12,249 bases of DNA from Actinomycetota bacterium (GTDB lineage: Bacteria; Actinomycetota; Actinomycetes; Nanopelagicales; Nanopelagicaceae): NCBI GenBank assembly GCA_009705165.1, contig WLCU01000010.1, forward strand, positions 1-12,249, read 5' to 3'. The translations under genes and the position numbers were made by a program. Of the stretch, positions 1-6,951 are shown piece after piece. The notes beneath the pieces were generated by a model. That model was not told the origin of the DNA and did not search any database. It worked only from the letters and a program-made list of their open reading frames with translations. Positions within the stretch are counted from its first letter, which is position 1. Each line of letters starts with the position of its first letter.

Positions 1-764
1 AGATACAGGTTAATATCCAATGGAGCACTTACGGTATTGAGGATTAAATCGAAGGATTTCTTAAAGGGATCAAGCGCCTTTGGATTACTTGTATCAACAA
101 AATGTGTTGCGCCCATCGCCAGAGCATCATCTTTTTTAGCCGATGAATGAGACAAAACTGTGACTTCGGCACCTAGCGCTGCGGCGAACTTAACACCCAT
201 GTGGCCTAAACCACCTAGACCCATAACTGCAACTTTTGAATCCTTAGTCACGCCCCATTTGCGAATTGGTGAATACAAAGTGATACCAGCACACAACAAT
301 GGTGCAACGCCTTCTAGCGCAAGATTTTCCGGAATATGAACTGCATAATCTTCGTTTATGACAAATCCGTTGGAGTATCCACCATATGCCACGGTCTTTC
401 CATCACGTTCAAGAGTGTTGTACGTACCAGTCATACCTTCTAAGCAATATTGCTGCAATCCACTAGTGCAATTGGCACAAGTGCGACATGAGTCTATGAA
501 AACTCCTACGCCAATGCGATCTCCAACTTTAAACTTTGTTACTGAACTGCCGATTGAAGTTACGATTCCAGCTATTTCATGGCCTGGAACCATTGGGAAA
601 ATCGCTGGACCCCACTCTTCGCGGGCCTGATGAATATCGGAGTGGCAAATACCGGCAAAAGAAATTGAAAGGCCCACATCATGTGAACCTAAATCACGGC
701 GAGTAAATTCATGTGCAACGAGTTGACCCTTGGCTTCGAGTGCAGCTAATCCGCGAACCTTCAC
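1..764 (-). CDS. Zinc-dependent NAD(P) alcohol dehydrogenase, cinnamyl-alcohol-dehydrogenase type (3' end cut by window edge)
   Basis: Medium-chain zinc dehydrogenase that oxidises alcohols or reduces aldehydes with NAD(P) in the cytoplasm; the physiological substrate cannot be read from the sequence. About 254 residues are visible; the family is usually near 350, so roughly 95 C-terminal residues lie outside the window. Catalytic zinc ligands fit Cys40 (in GICHSD), His62-Glu63 (in PGHEIAG) and Cys158. The structural zinc loop has Cys93, Cys96, Cys99 and Cys107. The nucleotide-binding GLGGLG is at residues 182-187. The start is GTG at 762-764, with an AGAGGA Shine-Dalgarno six bases upstream (771-776) and no earlier in-frame start. 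It begins 20 bp after the thymidine kinase stop, so it is probably the distal gene of the apt-led operon. It resembles the YahK/mycobacterial AdhC group more than the mycothiol-dependent formaldehyde dehydrogenase. The family is secure; the substrate is unknown. Confidence 0.93.
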   Translation of the reverse strand, partial: MKVRGLAALEAKGQLVAHEFTRRDLGSHDVGLSISFAGICHSDIHQAREEWGPAIFPMVPGHEIAGIVTSIGSSVTKFKVGDRIGVGVFIDSCRTCANCTSGLQQYCLEGMTGTYNTLERDGKTVAYGGYSNGFVINEDYAVHIPENLALEGVAPLLCAGITLYSPIRKWGVTKDSKVAVMGLGGLGHMGVKFAAALGAEVTVLSHSSAKKDDALAMGATHFVDTSNPKALDPFKKSFDLILNTVSAPLDINLY

Positions 765-784
765 TTGTTTTCCTCTATTTCTGA

Positions 785-1438
785 TTATTCTTTGAACGGC
801 AATGGTTGTGATGATACGTGACCCGCTCTAGATGCGCGCGCTGTAACTTGGCGCATATGGTGTCTGCGGCAAAGAACTTCGTATCCAACTTCGTTGCCTG
901 GAGAAACATCTCCCACAACTACTTGCTCACCTTCAACCACCATCACACCACCCACAGTTCGGGCGTTATGCGTCGCACGTGAACCACACCAACAAAGAGC
1001 TTCAACTTGTAATGTGTTGACTCGGTCGGCTAACTCAACTAAGCGAGCTGAACCTGGAAAAAGTGCAGTTCGAAAATCTGTAAGAATTCCGAAGGCATAT
1101 ACATCAATGCCTAGACCATCAACTATTCGAGCAAGTTGTTCTATCTGCACACTCTCATAAAATTGGGCTTCGTCACAGATAATGTAATCAATTCGATCAC
1201 CAGCCGAAAGTGAATCAACAACGAATTTGTGTAAATCTAAACCTTGGTGGACTTCTATTGCCGGACTAGATAAACCAAGTCTTGAAGAAATCACCCCGAC
1301 GCCGGCTCGGTCCTTATTAGTAAAAATTAATCCAGTTCGACCGCGACTTTGATGATTATGGGCCGTTTGCAGCGCCAACGTCGATTTACCGCTATCCATT
1401 GTTCCGCAGTAGTAAATCAATTCAGCCATGGAGCGCAT
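785..1438 (-). CDS. tdk: Thymidine kinase, type II (TK1-like)
   Basis: Phosphorylates thymidine (and deoxyuridine) to the monophosphate with ATP in the pyrimidine salvage pathway; cytoplasmic. The 217-residue product has the P-loop GTMDSGKS (12-19), the DEAQF motif with the probable catalytic base Glu90, and the GILTDFR segment (117-123) of the family. A C-terminal zinc site is present: Cys149 and Cys151 in LCWCG, then Cys190 and His193/194 in LCRRHH. The first pair is spaced Cys-x-Cys, whereas most TK1 enzymes have Cys-x2-Cys. Two starts are possible: ATG at 1438 and ATG at 1429, the latter giving MAELIYYCG, which fits the usual short family N-terminus. Neither has a strong Shine-Dalgarno. 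It lies 12 bp after the acyltransferase stop and 20 bp before the dehydrogenase, so translational coupling is likely. Together with apt it gives this operon a nucleotide-salvage theme. Confidence 0.95.
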   Translation of the reverse strand: MRSMAELIYYCGTMDSGKSTLALQTAHNHQSRGRTGLIFTNKDRAGVGVISSRLGLSSPAIEVHQGLDLHKFVVDSLSAGDRIDYIICDEAQFYESVQIEQLARIVDGLGIDVYAFGILTDFRTALFPGSARLVELADRVNTLQVEALCWCGSRATHNARTVGGVMVVEGEQVVVGDVSPGNEVGYEVLCRRHHMRQVTARASRAGHVSSQPLPFKE

Positions 1439-1450
1439 CTTGCCACACAG

Positions 1451-3301
1451 TTATGAAAACAGCCCCTTACTTTTAAGCGCTGCTTCTAATTTTGGTACAA
1501 GAGCCAAAGACATATCTACTGAGATGTGAGATGCATCGCGATAGGCAACGATGCCATCGATAATCGCCGGACAAATAGCTGCACAAAGCCACGGAGTGGG
1601 ATCAATGCCTTCAAAACCGGGAACAATTCGCAGCGGACTTTTACGGGTCGAGTCACAACTTTGTGCTACGCGAGTGGATAAACAATCCGGAATATTTTCT
1701 CGTGGGTGGGGAGTATCACCTATGTAAATCGGATGCGCAGTTGATTTGGATACCTCTGCCAACAATTTACGTTGTCCATCGTCCCACCACTTATCCCAGT
1801 CCGTGTAACCAGCAGGGGGAGTGAAGTATTGAAAACTGCTTGCAATCACCGCCTCGGGATGTATCTGTGCGATTCGTTTTAAAGAGTTCTTTCGCCATTT
1901 CGCACAATCTGCCATTTTGAATGCGCCATCATCTGGACGTACAGAGTCTGTAGAGGGGCAGGCAGATTTGGTTAATGAGATCAGTTTGAAACTGTACTTA
2001 ATCGCGAGTTTTTCCAAAGCAGGAAACCATTGCGCTGCATGTGAATCACCATAGAGCACAATCGTAACCTTGGAATTTAAATCGCCATATGTACATGGTC
2101 CAGAAACTGAGCCGCCATGTGTGACGTGGCATTTATCGTCATTTACTTTAGGTTTTGCTATGACACGAGCAAAGTCAAACTTTTGTACTGTTGTTCCACT
2201 TGTTGTAATGACAGATGAAGCAGTAGAACTAATAGTAATCCCCATTAACGCAGAAATTATGGTTATGACAATTGCCCCCGTAAATGTGGCACGTGAATTG
2301 ATTTTGCTATATCGAATCGGTTGTTCAACATATCTACTCGTCAGCTCAGCTAGGAGAACTGTCAGCAAAATGCAAAGAATTCTCTCCACAAAATTTAAAG
2401 GTCGCCCTAATGCCACACTTGGTAGAACAAGCGCTGGCCAATGCCACAAGTACAGTGGATATGAAATTGATCCAAGCCATTGACTTAATCGATTATTGCT
2501 TAATGCATTAAATGCTGGTGGCCAATTCCTAACTGTTGCTAGCAGTACAGCAGTTGCTAACACCGGCAATAAAGCCATTTTCCCTGGGAATGGCGTGTTT
2601 TCATTGAAATTTAAAACAGAGTAAATCAATGCAGCTATTGCAAGCCACGGCATGAATCTATTCTTAAAAGCAGTCGTAGGTAGGAAAACCAGTAATGCTC
2701 CGAAACCCAATTCCCACGCTCTAGTTGGCAGCGAATAAAATGCCCAAATGGGAGTTAATTGTGTGAAGATTATTGAAAGAATGAGAGATGCGGCAGTTGA
2801 CGCAGCAATTCCAATAAATACTACGCGCTTACTTTTGCGAGCAAGAAAAATAAGAAATATCGGCCATAACAAATAAAACTGTTCTTCTACTGCCAAAGAC
2901 CAGTAGTGGATAAAAGGCGAAGGAGTTGCGCCCAAGTTTTGATAATCATTTTGCCACCAAGCGAAAAGATAGTTGGACATATAAGTAGCTGCCGCAAAGA
3001 AATCACGTCCAAGAGTAGATCTGTTGATTGGAGGGAGAATCAGCCATGCAATGAGGGCCGTAATGAAAAGTACAAATACCGATGTTGGAAGAAGTCTACG
3101 AATGCGCCTTTGATAAAAAGCTTTTACGTCCAGACGTCCCGTTGTATCTATCTCTCGCAGAATTAATCCTGTAATAAGGTATCCGGAAATCACATAAAAG
3201 ATATCGACACCAATGAAACCACCAGGTAAAAAGTGAGCATGGAAAACAACTACTAAAATCGCTGCTAGTGCGCGTAAACCTTGAATTTGCAGAATGTGCA
3301 C
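1451..3301 (-). CDS. Membrane O-acyltransferase, acyltransferase-3 family with C-terminal SGNH domain (OafA/YrhL type)
   Basis: Predicted to transfer acyl (often acetyl) groups onto a cell-surface glycan or glycolipid; the acceptor is not identifiable. Residues 1-330 form the multi-helix acyltransferase-3 domain: IQGLRALAAILVVVFHAH near the N-terminus with the conserved His21, GFIGVDIFYVISGYLI (28-43), RRIRRLLP (65-72) and HYWSLAVEEQFYLLWP (132-147). A last membrane helix at about 341-358 leads to an extracytoplasmic SGNH domain with the serine block GDSH at 418-421 and the C-terminal Asp589-x2-His592 pair. Cys391 and Cys403 could form a disulfide. The length of 616 is normal for this fused architecture. 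The GTG start at 3299-3301 is the only one before an upstream in-frame stop. It lies 2 bp after the apt stop, with GGTGAT nine bases upstream inside apt, so it is probably translationally coupled. An envelope gene between two salvage genes is odd and may be an insertion. Confidence 0.93.
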   Translation of the reverse strand: MHILQIQGLRALAAILVVVFHAHFLPGGFIGVDIFYVISGYLITGLILREIDTTGRLDVKAFYQRRIRRLLPTSVFVLFITALIAWLILPPINRSTLGRDFFAAATYMSNYLFAWWQNDYQNLGATPSPFIHYWSLAVEEQFYLLWPIFLIFLARKSKRVVFIGIAASTAASLILSIIFTQLTPIWAFYSLPTRAWELGFGALLVFLPTTAFKNRFMPWLAIAALIYSVLNFNENTPFPGKMALLPVLATAVLLATVRNWPPAFNALSNNRLSQWLGSISYPLYLWHWPALVLPSVALGRPLNFVERILCILLTVLLAELTSRYVEQPIRYSKINSRATFTGAIVITIISALMGITISSTASSVITTSGTTVQKFDFARVIAKPKVNDDKCHVTHGGSVSGPCTYGDLNSKVTIVLYGDSHAAQWFPALEKLAIKYSFKLISLTKSACPSTDSVRPDDGAFKMADCAKWRKNSLKRIAQIHPEAVIASSFQYFTPPAGYTDWDKWWDDGQRKLLAEVSKSTAHPIYIGDTPHPRENIPDCLSTRVAQSCDSTRKSPLRIVPGFEGIDPTPWLCAAICPAIIDGIVAYRDASHISVDMSLALVPKLEAALKSKGLFS

Positions 3302-3303
3302 TT

Positions 3304-3831
3304 TTAGGCAATCACCAAACTAGAAAGTCGAATGTTTGGAAATTTATTTGCTAATCTTTTTCGGCCATCAAGTGATTGAATTTCTAGTAGCGCAACTATC
3401 TGATTGACTTGGCCGCCAGCCATTTCAATTAGATCTATGGCAGCTTCTAAAGTGCCGCCAGTTGCAAGAACGTCATCAACTAACAGAACTTGTCGCGTAT
3501 TTTTCAAAGCATCAACGTGAATCTCCAAGGTATCTGCGCCGTATTCAAGCCCATAGTTTTGTGAAAAAACCTCATGGGGAAGCTTTCCTGCCTTGCGAAT
3601 TGGTACGAAGCCGCAGTTGAGTTGATTGGCAAGAGCTGATGCAAAAATGAATCCACGCGCTTCAATTCCGGCAACGACGTCGCACTCATTAGCAAAGGTG
3701 GCAAGTTCTGAAGTAACTGCAGAAAAGGCGTTTCCATCTGAAAGCAACGGGGTAATATCTTGGAAAAGAATTCCCGGTTTCGGATAGTCCGGAATCGGAC
3801 GTATGAGAGCCAGGGCCTGCTCAACCTTCAT
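3304..3831 (-). CDS. apt: Adenine phosphoribosyltransferase
   Basis: Makes AMP from adenine and PRPP, salvaging adenine in the cytoplasm. The 175-residue product matches the family length (about 170-185). It shows RPIPDYPKPGILFQDITPLL near the N-terminus (11-30), the EARGF motif (57-61), and the PRPP-binding loop VLLVDDVLATGGTL at 115-128. ATG at 3829-3831 is chosen because AGGA (3839-3842) sits seven bases upstream. An in-frame GTG two codons earlier (3835-3837) is too close to that site. The gene begins only 18 bp after the 3' end of a tRNA-Leu on the same strand, with no visible promoter between them, so apt is probably transcribed from the tRNA promoter and released by tRNA processing. 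The acyltransferase follows 2 bp downstream. In many actinobacteria apt lies by secD/secF and relA; that context is absent here. The identification is very secure. Confidence 0.97.
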   Translation of the reverse strand: MKVEQALALIRPIPDYPKPGILFQDITPLLSDGNAFSAVTSELATFANECDVVAGIEARGFIFASALANQLNCGFVPIRKAGKLPHEVFSQNYGLEYGADTLEIHVDALKNTRQVLLVDDVLATGGTLEAAIDLIEMAGGQVNQIVALLEIQSLDGRKRLANKFPNIRLSSLVIA

Positions 3832-3838
3832 GACCACA

Positions 3839-3842
3839 TCCT
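3839..3842 (-). promoter_or_regulatory. Shine-Dalgarno AGGA of apt
   Basis: AGGA on the minus strand lies seven bases before ATG 3831 and supports that start over the GTG at 3837. It falls within the 18-nt gap between the tRNA 3' end and apt, so it would stay on the mRNA after the tRNA is cleaved off. Confidence 0.6.
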
Positions 3843-3849
3843 AACTGCG

Positions 3850-3933
3850 TGTCCGAGAGGGGACTTGAACCCCTAATCCCTTGCGGGAACTAACACCTCA
3901 AGCTAGCGCGTCTGCCAATTCCGCCACCCGGAC
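3850..3933 (-). tRNA. tRNA-Leu, anticodon GAG
   Basis: An 84-nt class II tRNA folded by eye. The acceptor GTCCGGG pairs with CTCGGAC with one G-T pair. The D stem is GCG/CGC, and the anticodon stem CTAGC/GTTAG encloses the loop TTGAGGT with anticodon GAG at 3899-3897. The long variable arm has stem CCC/GGG around GCAA, and the T arm AGGGG/CCCCT encloses TTCAAGT. The discriminator base is A73, as expected for leucine, and CCA is not encoded because the following bases are CGC. GAG reads CUC and CUU codons. A possible -10 box TATCCT (3952-3947) would place the transcript start a few bases upstream of the mature 5' end. The gene is followed by apt after 18 bp on the same strand. Confidence 0.96.
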
Positions 3934-3946
3934 TAAGTGCTGGGAA

Positions 3947-3952
3947 AGGATA
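3947..3952 (-). promoter_or_regulatory. Candidate -10 box for tRNA-Leu/apt operon
   Basis: TATCCT on the minus strand lies 13 bases before the mature tRNA 5' end, leaving a short leader for RNase P. No good -35 hexamer is seen 16-19 bases further upstream, so the call rests on position and the -10 match alone. The box lies in the 43-bp region shared with the divergent peptidase gene. Confidence 0.35.
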
Positions 3953-3976
3953 GCAATTGGGTGAGAGAATGGCTAA

Positions 3977-5290
3977 ATGACTACAACATCACGCACTGAA
4001 CTAGAAAATGAAGTAATCAGAATTTGCCAAGAGTTGATCCGTATCCCATCGGTCAATTTTGGTGATGGAAAAGGTGATGAAAAAGCTGTAGCTGAGCATG
4101 TGATGAAACTTCTCTCCGAAGTTGGAATTGAATCCAAGATGTATGAGTCCGCACCTGGTCGATGCAACGTGGTTGCAAGGATCAAGGGAACGGATTCATC
4201 TCGTCCTGGACTTGTTTTGCATGGTCACTTAGATGTTGTTCCTGCAAATGCAGATGATTGGTCCGTTGATCCATTTTCTGGAGAAATCCGTGACGAGATG
4301 ATTTGGGGTCGCGGCGCAGTTGATATGAAAAATATGGATGCCATGATGTTGGCAACTGTTCGCGATTGGGCGCGCACAGGTTATAAACCTTCTAGAGATA
4401 TCGTTTTGGTTTTCTTTGCCGATGAAGAAGCTGGTTCTATTTATGGATCGCACTGGATGGTAGATAAGCATCCAGAAGTCTTCGCTGGTTGCACGGAGGC
4501 GGTTTCAGAAGTCGGTGGATTTTCTGTCACCGTTGCAGGTGGAAAGCGTTTGTATCTAATTGAAACTGCTGAAAAAGGCATCCACTGGATGAAGTTGACT
4601 GCCCATGGTCGAGCCGGACATGGTTCAGTCACAAATAGTGAGAATGCACTTACTCGCTTAAGTGAAGCGGTGGCAAGAATCGGTAATCACCAGTGGCCAC
4701 AGCGTTATAGCAAAACGGTTAAAGCTTTCTTTAAAAAAGTAGCAGATGAAACCGGCAAAGAGTATGACGAGAAAGATTTAACTCCGCTGCTTAGCGAACT
4801 AGGTTTTGCCGCAAGAATGGTCGGCGCGACGTTGCAAAATACGGCCAATCCAACAATGTTAGAGGCGGGCTACAAAGCTAATGTAATTCCTGGTTCGGCA
4901 AGTGCGGTTATTGATGGACGATTCATTCCAGGTTTTGAAGATGAACTCAACCAAACAATCCAATCACTGATTGGGCCAGACATAACTATCGAAACCATCA
5001 CAACTGACAAAGCATTAGAAGTTCCATTTGAAGGCGATCTTGTTGAAGCCATGTGCGCTGCAATTTTGCTAGAAGACCCGGAAGGCATCCCAGTTCCATA
5101 TGTAATGAGTGGCGGAACTGATAACAAAGCGTTGGCCGAATTAGGAATTATCGGTTACGGATTTTCTCCATTAAAACTTGCTGCAGATTTTGACTTCATG
5201 GCGCTTTTCCATGGAGTTGATGAACGAGTTCCACTTGAAGGACTCACTTTTGGCGTACGAGTTTTAAAAGATTTTCTAGAACACGCTTAA
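3977..5290 (+). CDS. M20/M25/M40-family zinc metallopeptidase (dipeptidase / deacylase type)
   Basis: Di-zinc exopeptidase or amidohydrolase of the ArgE/DapE/CPG2 group, 437 residues, cytoplasmic (no signal peptide). The metal-site motifs are intact: HGHLD with His84 and Asp86, GRGAVDMK with Asp116, ADEEAG with the general base Glu150 and ligand Glu151, Glu178 in SEVGG, and the final His412 in LFHGVDER. The dimerisation (lid) domain occupies roughly residues 200-310. Among characterised types it looks most like actinobacterial M20 dipeptidases; DapE or ArgE function cannot be assigned, since neither pathway is represented nearby. ATG 3977 is the only plausible start, with at most a weak GAGAG upstream; GAGAAT at 3965-3970 could be a -10 box placed for a leaderless message. 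Its stop overlaps that of the convergent aldo/keto reductase (bases 5287-5290). Family secure, substrate unknown. Confidence 0.94.
   Translation: MTTTSRTELENEVIRICQELIRIPSVNFGDGKGDEKAVAEHVMKLLSEVGIESKMYESAPGRCNVVARIKGTDSSRPGLVLHGHLDVVPANADDWSVDPFSGEIRDEMIWGRGAVDMKNMDAMMLATVRDWARTGYKPSRDIVLVFFADEEAGSIYGSHWMVDKHPEVFAGCTEAVSEVGGFSVTVAGGKRLYLIETAEKGIHWMKLTAHGRAGHGSVTNSENALTRLSEAVARIGNHQWPQRYSKTVKAFFKKVADETGKEYDEKDLTPLLSELGFAARMVGATLQNTANPTMLEAGYKANVIPGSASAVIDGRFIPGFEDELNQTIQSLIGPDITIETITTDKALEVPFEGDLVEAMCAAILLEDPEGIPVPYVMSGGTDNKALAELGIIGYGFSPLKLAADFDFMALFHGVDERVPLEGLTFGVRVLKDFLEHA
5287..5290. other. Shared stop codons of convergent peptidase and aldo/keto reductase genes
   Basis: The four bases TTAA contain TAA of the plus-strand peptidase (5288-5290) and the complement of TAA of the minus-strand reductase (5287-5289). 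There is no room for an intergenic terminator, so transcription must end inside coding sequence or run antisense into the neighbour. Confidence 0.9.
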
Positions 5291-6231
5291 GCGCTTACAT
5301 CGTTGAGAGCTTCGCGCACAATTTGCGGAAGGGTAATTTCTTCGGTCTTTAGAACCCCACGCAACTGAGCGCCTGTGCGCGCACCAATAATCGTGCTCGT
5401 GACTCCCGGTGCATCTCGTACCCAAGACATCGCAACTTCAAGAGGGGAGTAACCCAACCCACTTGCCGCAACACTCACGGCTTCGACAATTCGATTGCAA
5501 CGAGCATTTAAATACGGCGCAATGTCTTTTGCAAAATGAGGCGCAGCTCCTCTGGAATCACTTGGTACGCCGTTTTTATATTTTCCAGTCAGTACGCCTT
5601 TTCCTAGAGGTGACCAAGCAAGGAAACCTGTTCCACAAGCATCAGCGCTATCGAGAACTTCATTTTCAACTTCGCGATTTAAAAGTGAGTACTCATTTTG
5701 CACTGTAGTTAGTGGAGCTTTAGCTGTATTACTTGCTTGCTTTGTAGCTGAAAGGGCTAACTGCCAGCCGTTAAAATTTGAAACTCCGACGTATCTGGCA
5801 CGTCCGCTTGAGTATGCATAATCTAAAGCTGAAAGTGTGTCATCAATTGGAACAAATGGATCCCACGCATGAACTTGCCAGATATCTACAAAATCAGTGC
5901 CTAACCTAGACAGAGAACGATCTAACTCTGCGATTAAGGCATGGCGTGAATTATCAATTGTTCTAACGCCATCAGGAAAAGTTAATCCTGCCTTTGTAGC
6001 GATAACAATTTCATCTCGCTTGAACAATGCGCCTAAAAGACCGCCAATTACACGTTCGCTATCGCCGTCTCCATAAGTCGCGGCGGTATCTAAGAAATTT
6101 CCGCCAGCATCGATATATGCGCGACATTGATCGGCAGCTTCATGCTCATCGGTATCTCTACCCCAAGTCATGGTCCCTAAACCCAGACGCGAAAGCATCA
6201 ATCCACTATTTCCTGCTTTTCGCATTTGCAT
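5287..6231 (-). CDS. Aldo/keto reductase
   Basis: NAD(P)H-dependent reductase of carbonyl compounds with a TIM-barrel fold, 314 residues, cytoplasmic. The catalytic tetrad is visible: Asp48 and Tyr53 in FLDTAATYGDGDSE, Lys80 in IATKAG, and His121 in WQVHAWD. YVGVSNFNGWQL and the later SPLGKGVLTGKY are typical of the YajO/PdxI-like and general stress AKR groups. The C-terminal TSTIIGARTGAQL matches the cofactor-phosphate binding segment. The start ATG 6231 has an AGGG Shine-Dalgarno seven bases upstream (6239-6242); an alternative ATG lies two codons in. Upstream, TTATAT (6256-6251 on the minus strand) is a plausible -10 box. The gene is divergent from the histidine phosphatase across 51 bp and convergent with the peptidase, sharing four bases at the stop. 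The substrate cannot be inferred. Confidence 0.94.
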   Translation of the reverse strand: MQMRKAGNSGLMLSRLGLGTMTWGRDTDEHEAADQCRAYIDAGGNFLDTAATYGDGDSERVIGGLLGALFKRDEIVIATKAGLTFPDGVRTIDNSRHALIAELDRSLSRLGTDFVDIWQVHAWDPFVPIDDTLSALDYAYSSGRARYVGVSNFNGWQLALSATKQASNTAKAPLTTVQNEYSLLNREVENEVLDSADACGTGFLAWSPLGKGVLTGKYKNGVPSDSRGAAPHFAKDIAPYLNARCNRIVEAVSVAASGLGYSPLEVAMSWVRDAPGVTSTIIGARTGAQLRGVLKTEEITLPQIVREALNDVSA

Positions 6232-6250
6232 GGACAGACCCTAGCAACTC

Positions 6251-6256
6251 ATATAA
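6251..6256 (-). promoter_or_regulatory. Candidate -10 box of the aldo/keto reductase
   Basis: TTATAT on the minus strand, 19 bases before ATG 6231, would give a leader of about a dozen bases containing the AGGG ribosome site. No clear -35 element accompanies it. Confidence 0.35.
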
Positions 6257-6269
6257 GGAAAACCTGCGA

Positions 6270-6275
6270 TAACCT
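6270..6275 (+). promoter_or_regulatory. Candidate leaderless promoter (-10) of the trio operon
   Basis: TAACCT matches TANNNT and ends seven bases before ATG 6283, which itself lacks a Shine-Dalgarno. That spacing would put the transcript start at or next to the A of ATG, giving a leaderless mRNA. The nine bases TAACCTTTG (6270-6278) recur at 10301-10309 before the HAD gene. Confidence 0.5.
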
Positions 6276-6282
6276 TTGTGTT

Positions 6283-6951
6283 ATGCAATTAGTTTTAATT
6301 CGTCATGCGCATTCAGAGGCCAATGCAAAGGGCGTGCTATCTGGACGTTTGCCGGGTATCCATCTCTCAGATAAGGGTAAAGAGCAATCTGCGCTTCTGG
6401 CACAAAGACTTGGTCTATTTCCAATAAAACAGTTACGAATAAGCCCGATGGTGCGTTGCTTAGAAACAATTGAACCGTGGCTCAGTGAAAACAAAGCCAA
6501 AATCAAAGCTCCTATAGTTGATGAAAACTTGTCAGAAGTGGATTACGGAAAATGGAGCGGGAAGAAACTGGCGGTTTTATCTACAAACAAATTGTGGAAA
6601 GTTGTACAAGAGTCTCCAAGCGCTATGTATTTTCCAGAGGGCGAAGGACTTGCGCATATGCAACAACGAGCTATGTCCTCCGTCCACGAAAGCTTGAACA
6701 TAAAGGGTAAAGGCGCCGTTGTCTTAGTTAGTCACGGAGATGTTATTAAGGCCATTATTGCTAGTGCCTTGGGTATGCATCTTGATGATTTTCAGCGAAT
6801 TGTTATTGACCCGGCCTCAATAAGCATCCTAGAATTTCACAACAAAAAGGCCCGCATTCTATTACTCAATGACGTTCGTTCTACAGTCACCGACTCCTTG
6901 CGTGCACCGAAACGAAATCAAAACTTGCTGGGTGGTGGCGCAGGTAGATGA
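6283..6951 (+). CDS. Histidine phosphatase (phosphoglycerate-mutase fold), MSMEG_4193 family
   Basis: Acid-phosphatase-type enzyme with a phosphohistidine intermediate, 222 residues, cytoplasmic. The N-terminal LIRHAHSEAN carries Arg7 and the nucleophile His8; Arg58 in SPMVRCLET, the acidic Glu85 in LSEVDYGKW and the second His151 in VSHGD complete the active site. Most mutases and phosphatases of this fold have RHG; here it is RHA, common in the actinobacterial branch. The C-terminus ends in a glycine-rich tail. The start at ATG 6283 is chosen over an earlier in-frame ATG at 6226 because it gives the canonical N-terminus and follows a -10 box at leaderless spacing; the earlier ATG would also overlap the reductase gene. 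Its stop overlaps the next gene's start (ATGA). It is the first member of a conserved actinobacterial trio that here leads into mshC. The biological substrate is not established. Confidence 0.92.
   Translation: MQLVLIRHAHSEANAKGVLSGRLPGIHLSDKGKEQSALLAQRLGLFPIKQLRISPMVRCLETIEPWLSENKAKIKAPIVDENLSEVDYGKWSGKKLAVLSTNKLWKVVQESPSAMYFPEGEGLAHMQQRAMSSVHESLNIKGKGAVVLVSHGDVIKAIIASALGMHLDDFQRIVIDPASISILEFHNKKARILLLNDVRSTVTDSLRAPKRNQNLLGGGAGR

Noticed and set aside
1..764. Identity of the left-edge dehydrogenase as mycothiol-dependent formaldehyde dehydrogenase
   Set aside because: Although mshC is in the window, the motifs (GICHSD, PGHEIAG, DSCRTCANC) and the short N-terminus fit the cinnamyl-alcohol-dehydrogenase group instead.
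2070..2483. Plus-strand open frame of 137 codons inside the acyltransferase gene
   Set aside because: It is antisense to a well-supported coding region, has no recognisable domain and no ribosome site. The same holds for other antisense frames at 358-630, 894-1160, 5409-5708 and 9700-10107.
5285..5297. Overlapping palindromes GCTTAAGC and TAAGCGCTTA as a bidirectional terminator
   Set aside because: They have no loop or T-tract and arise from the overlapping stop codons and alanine codons; not enough for an intrinsic terminator.
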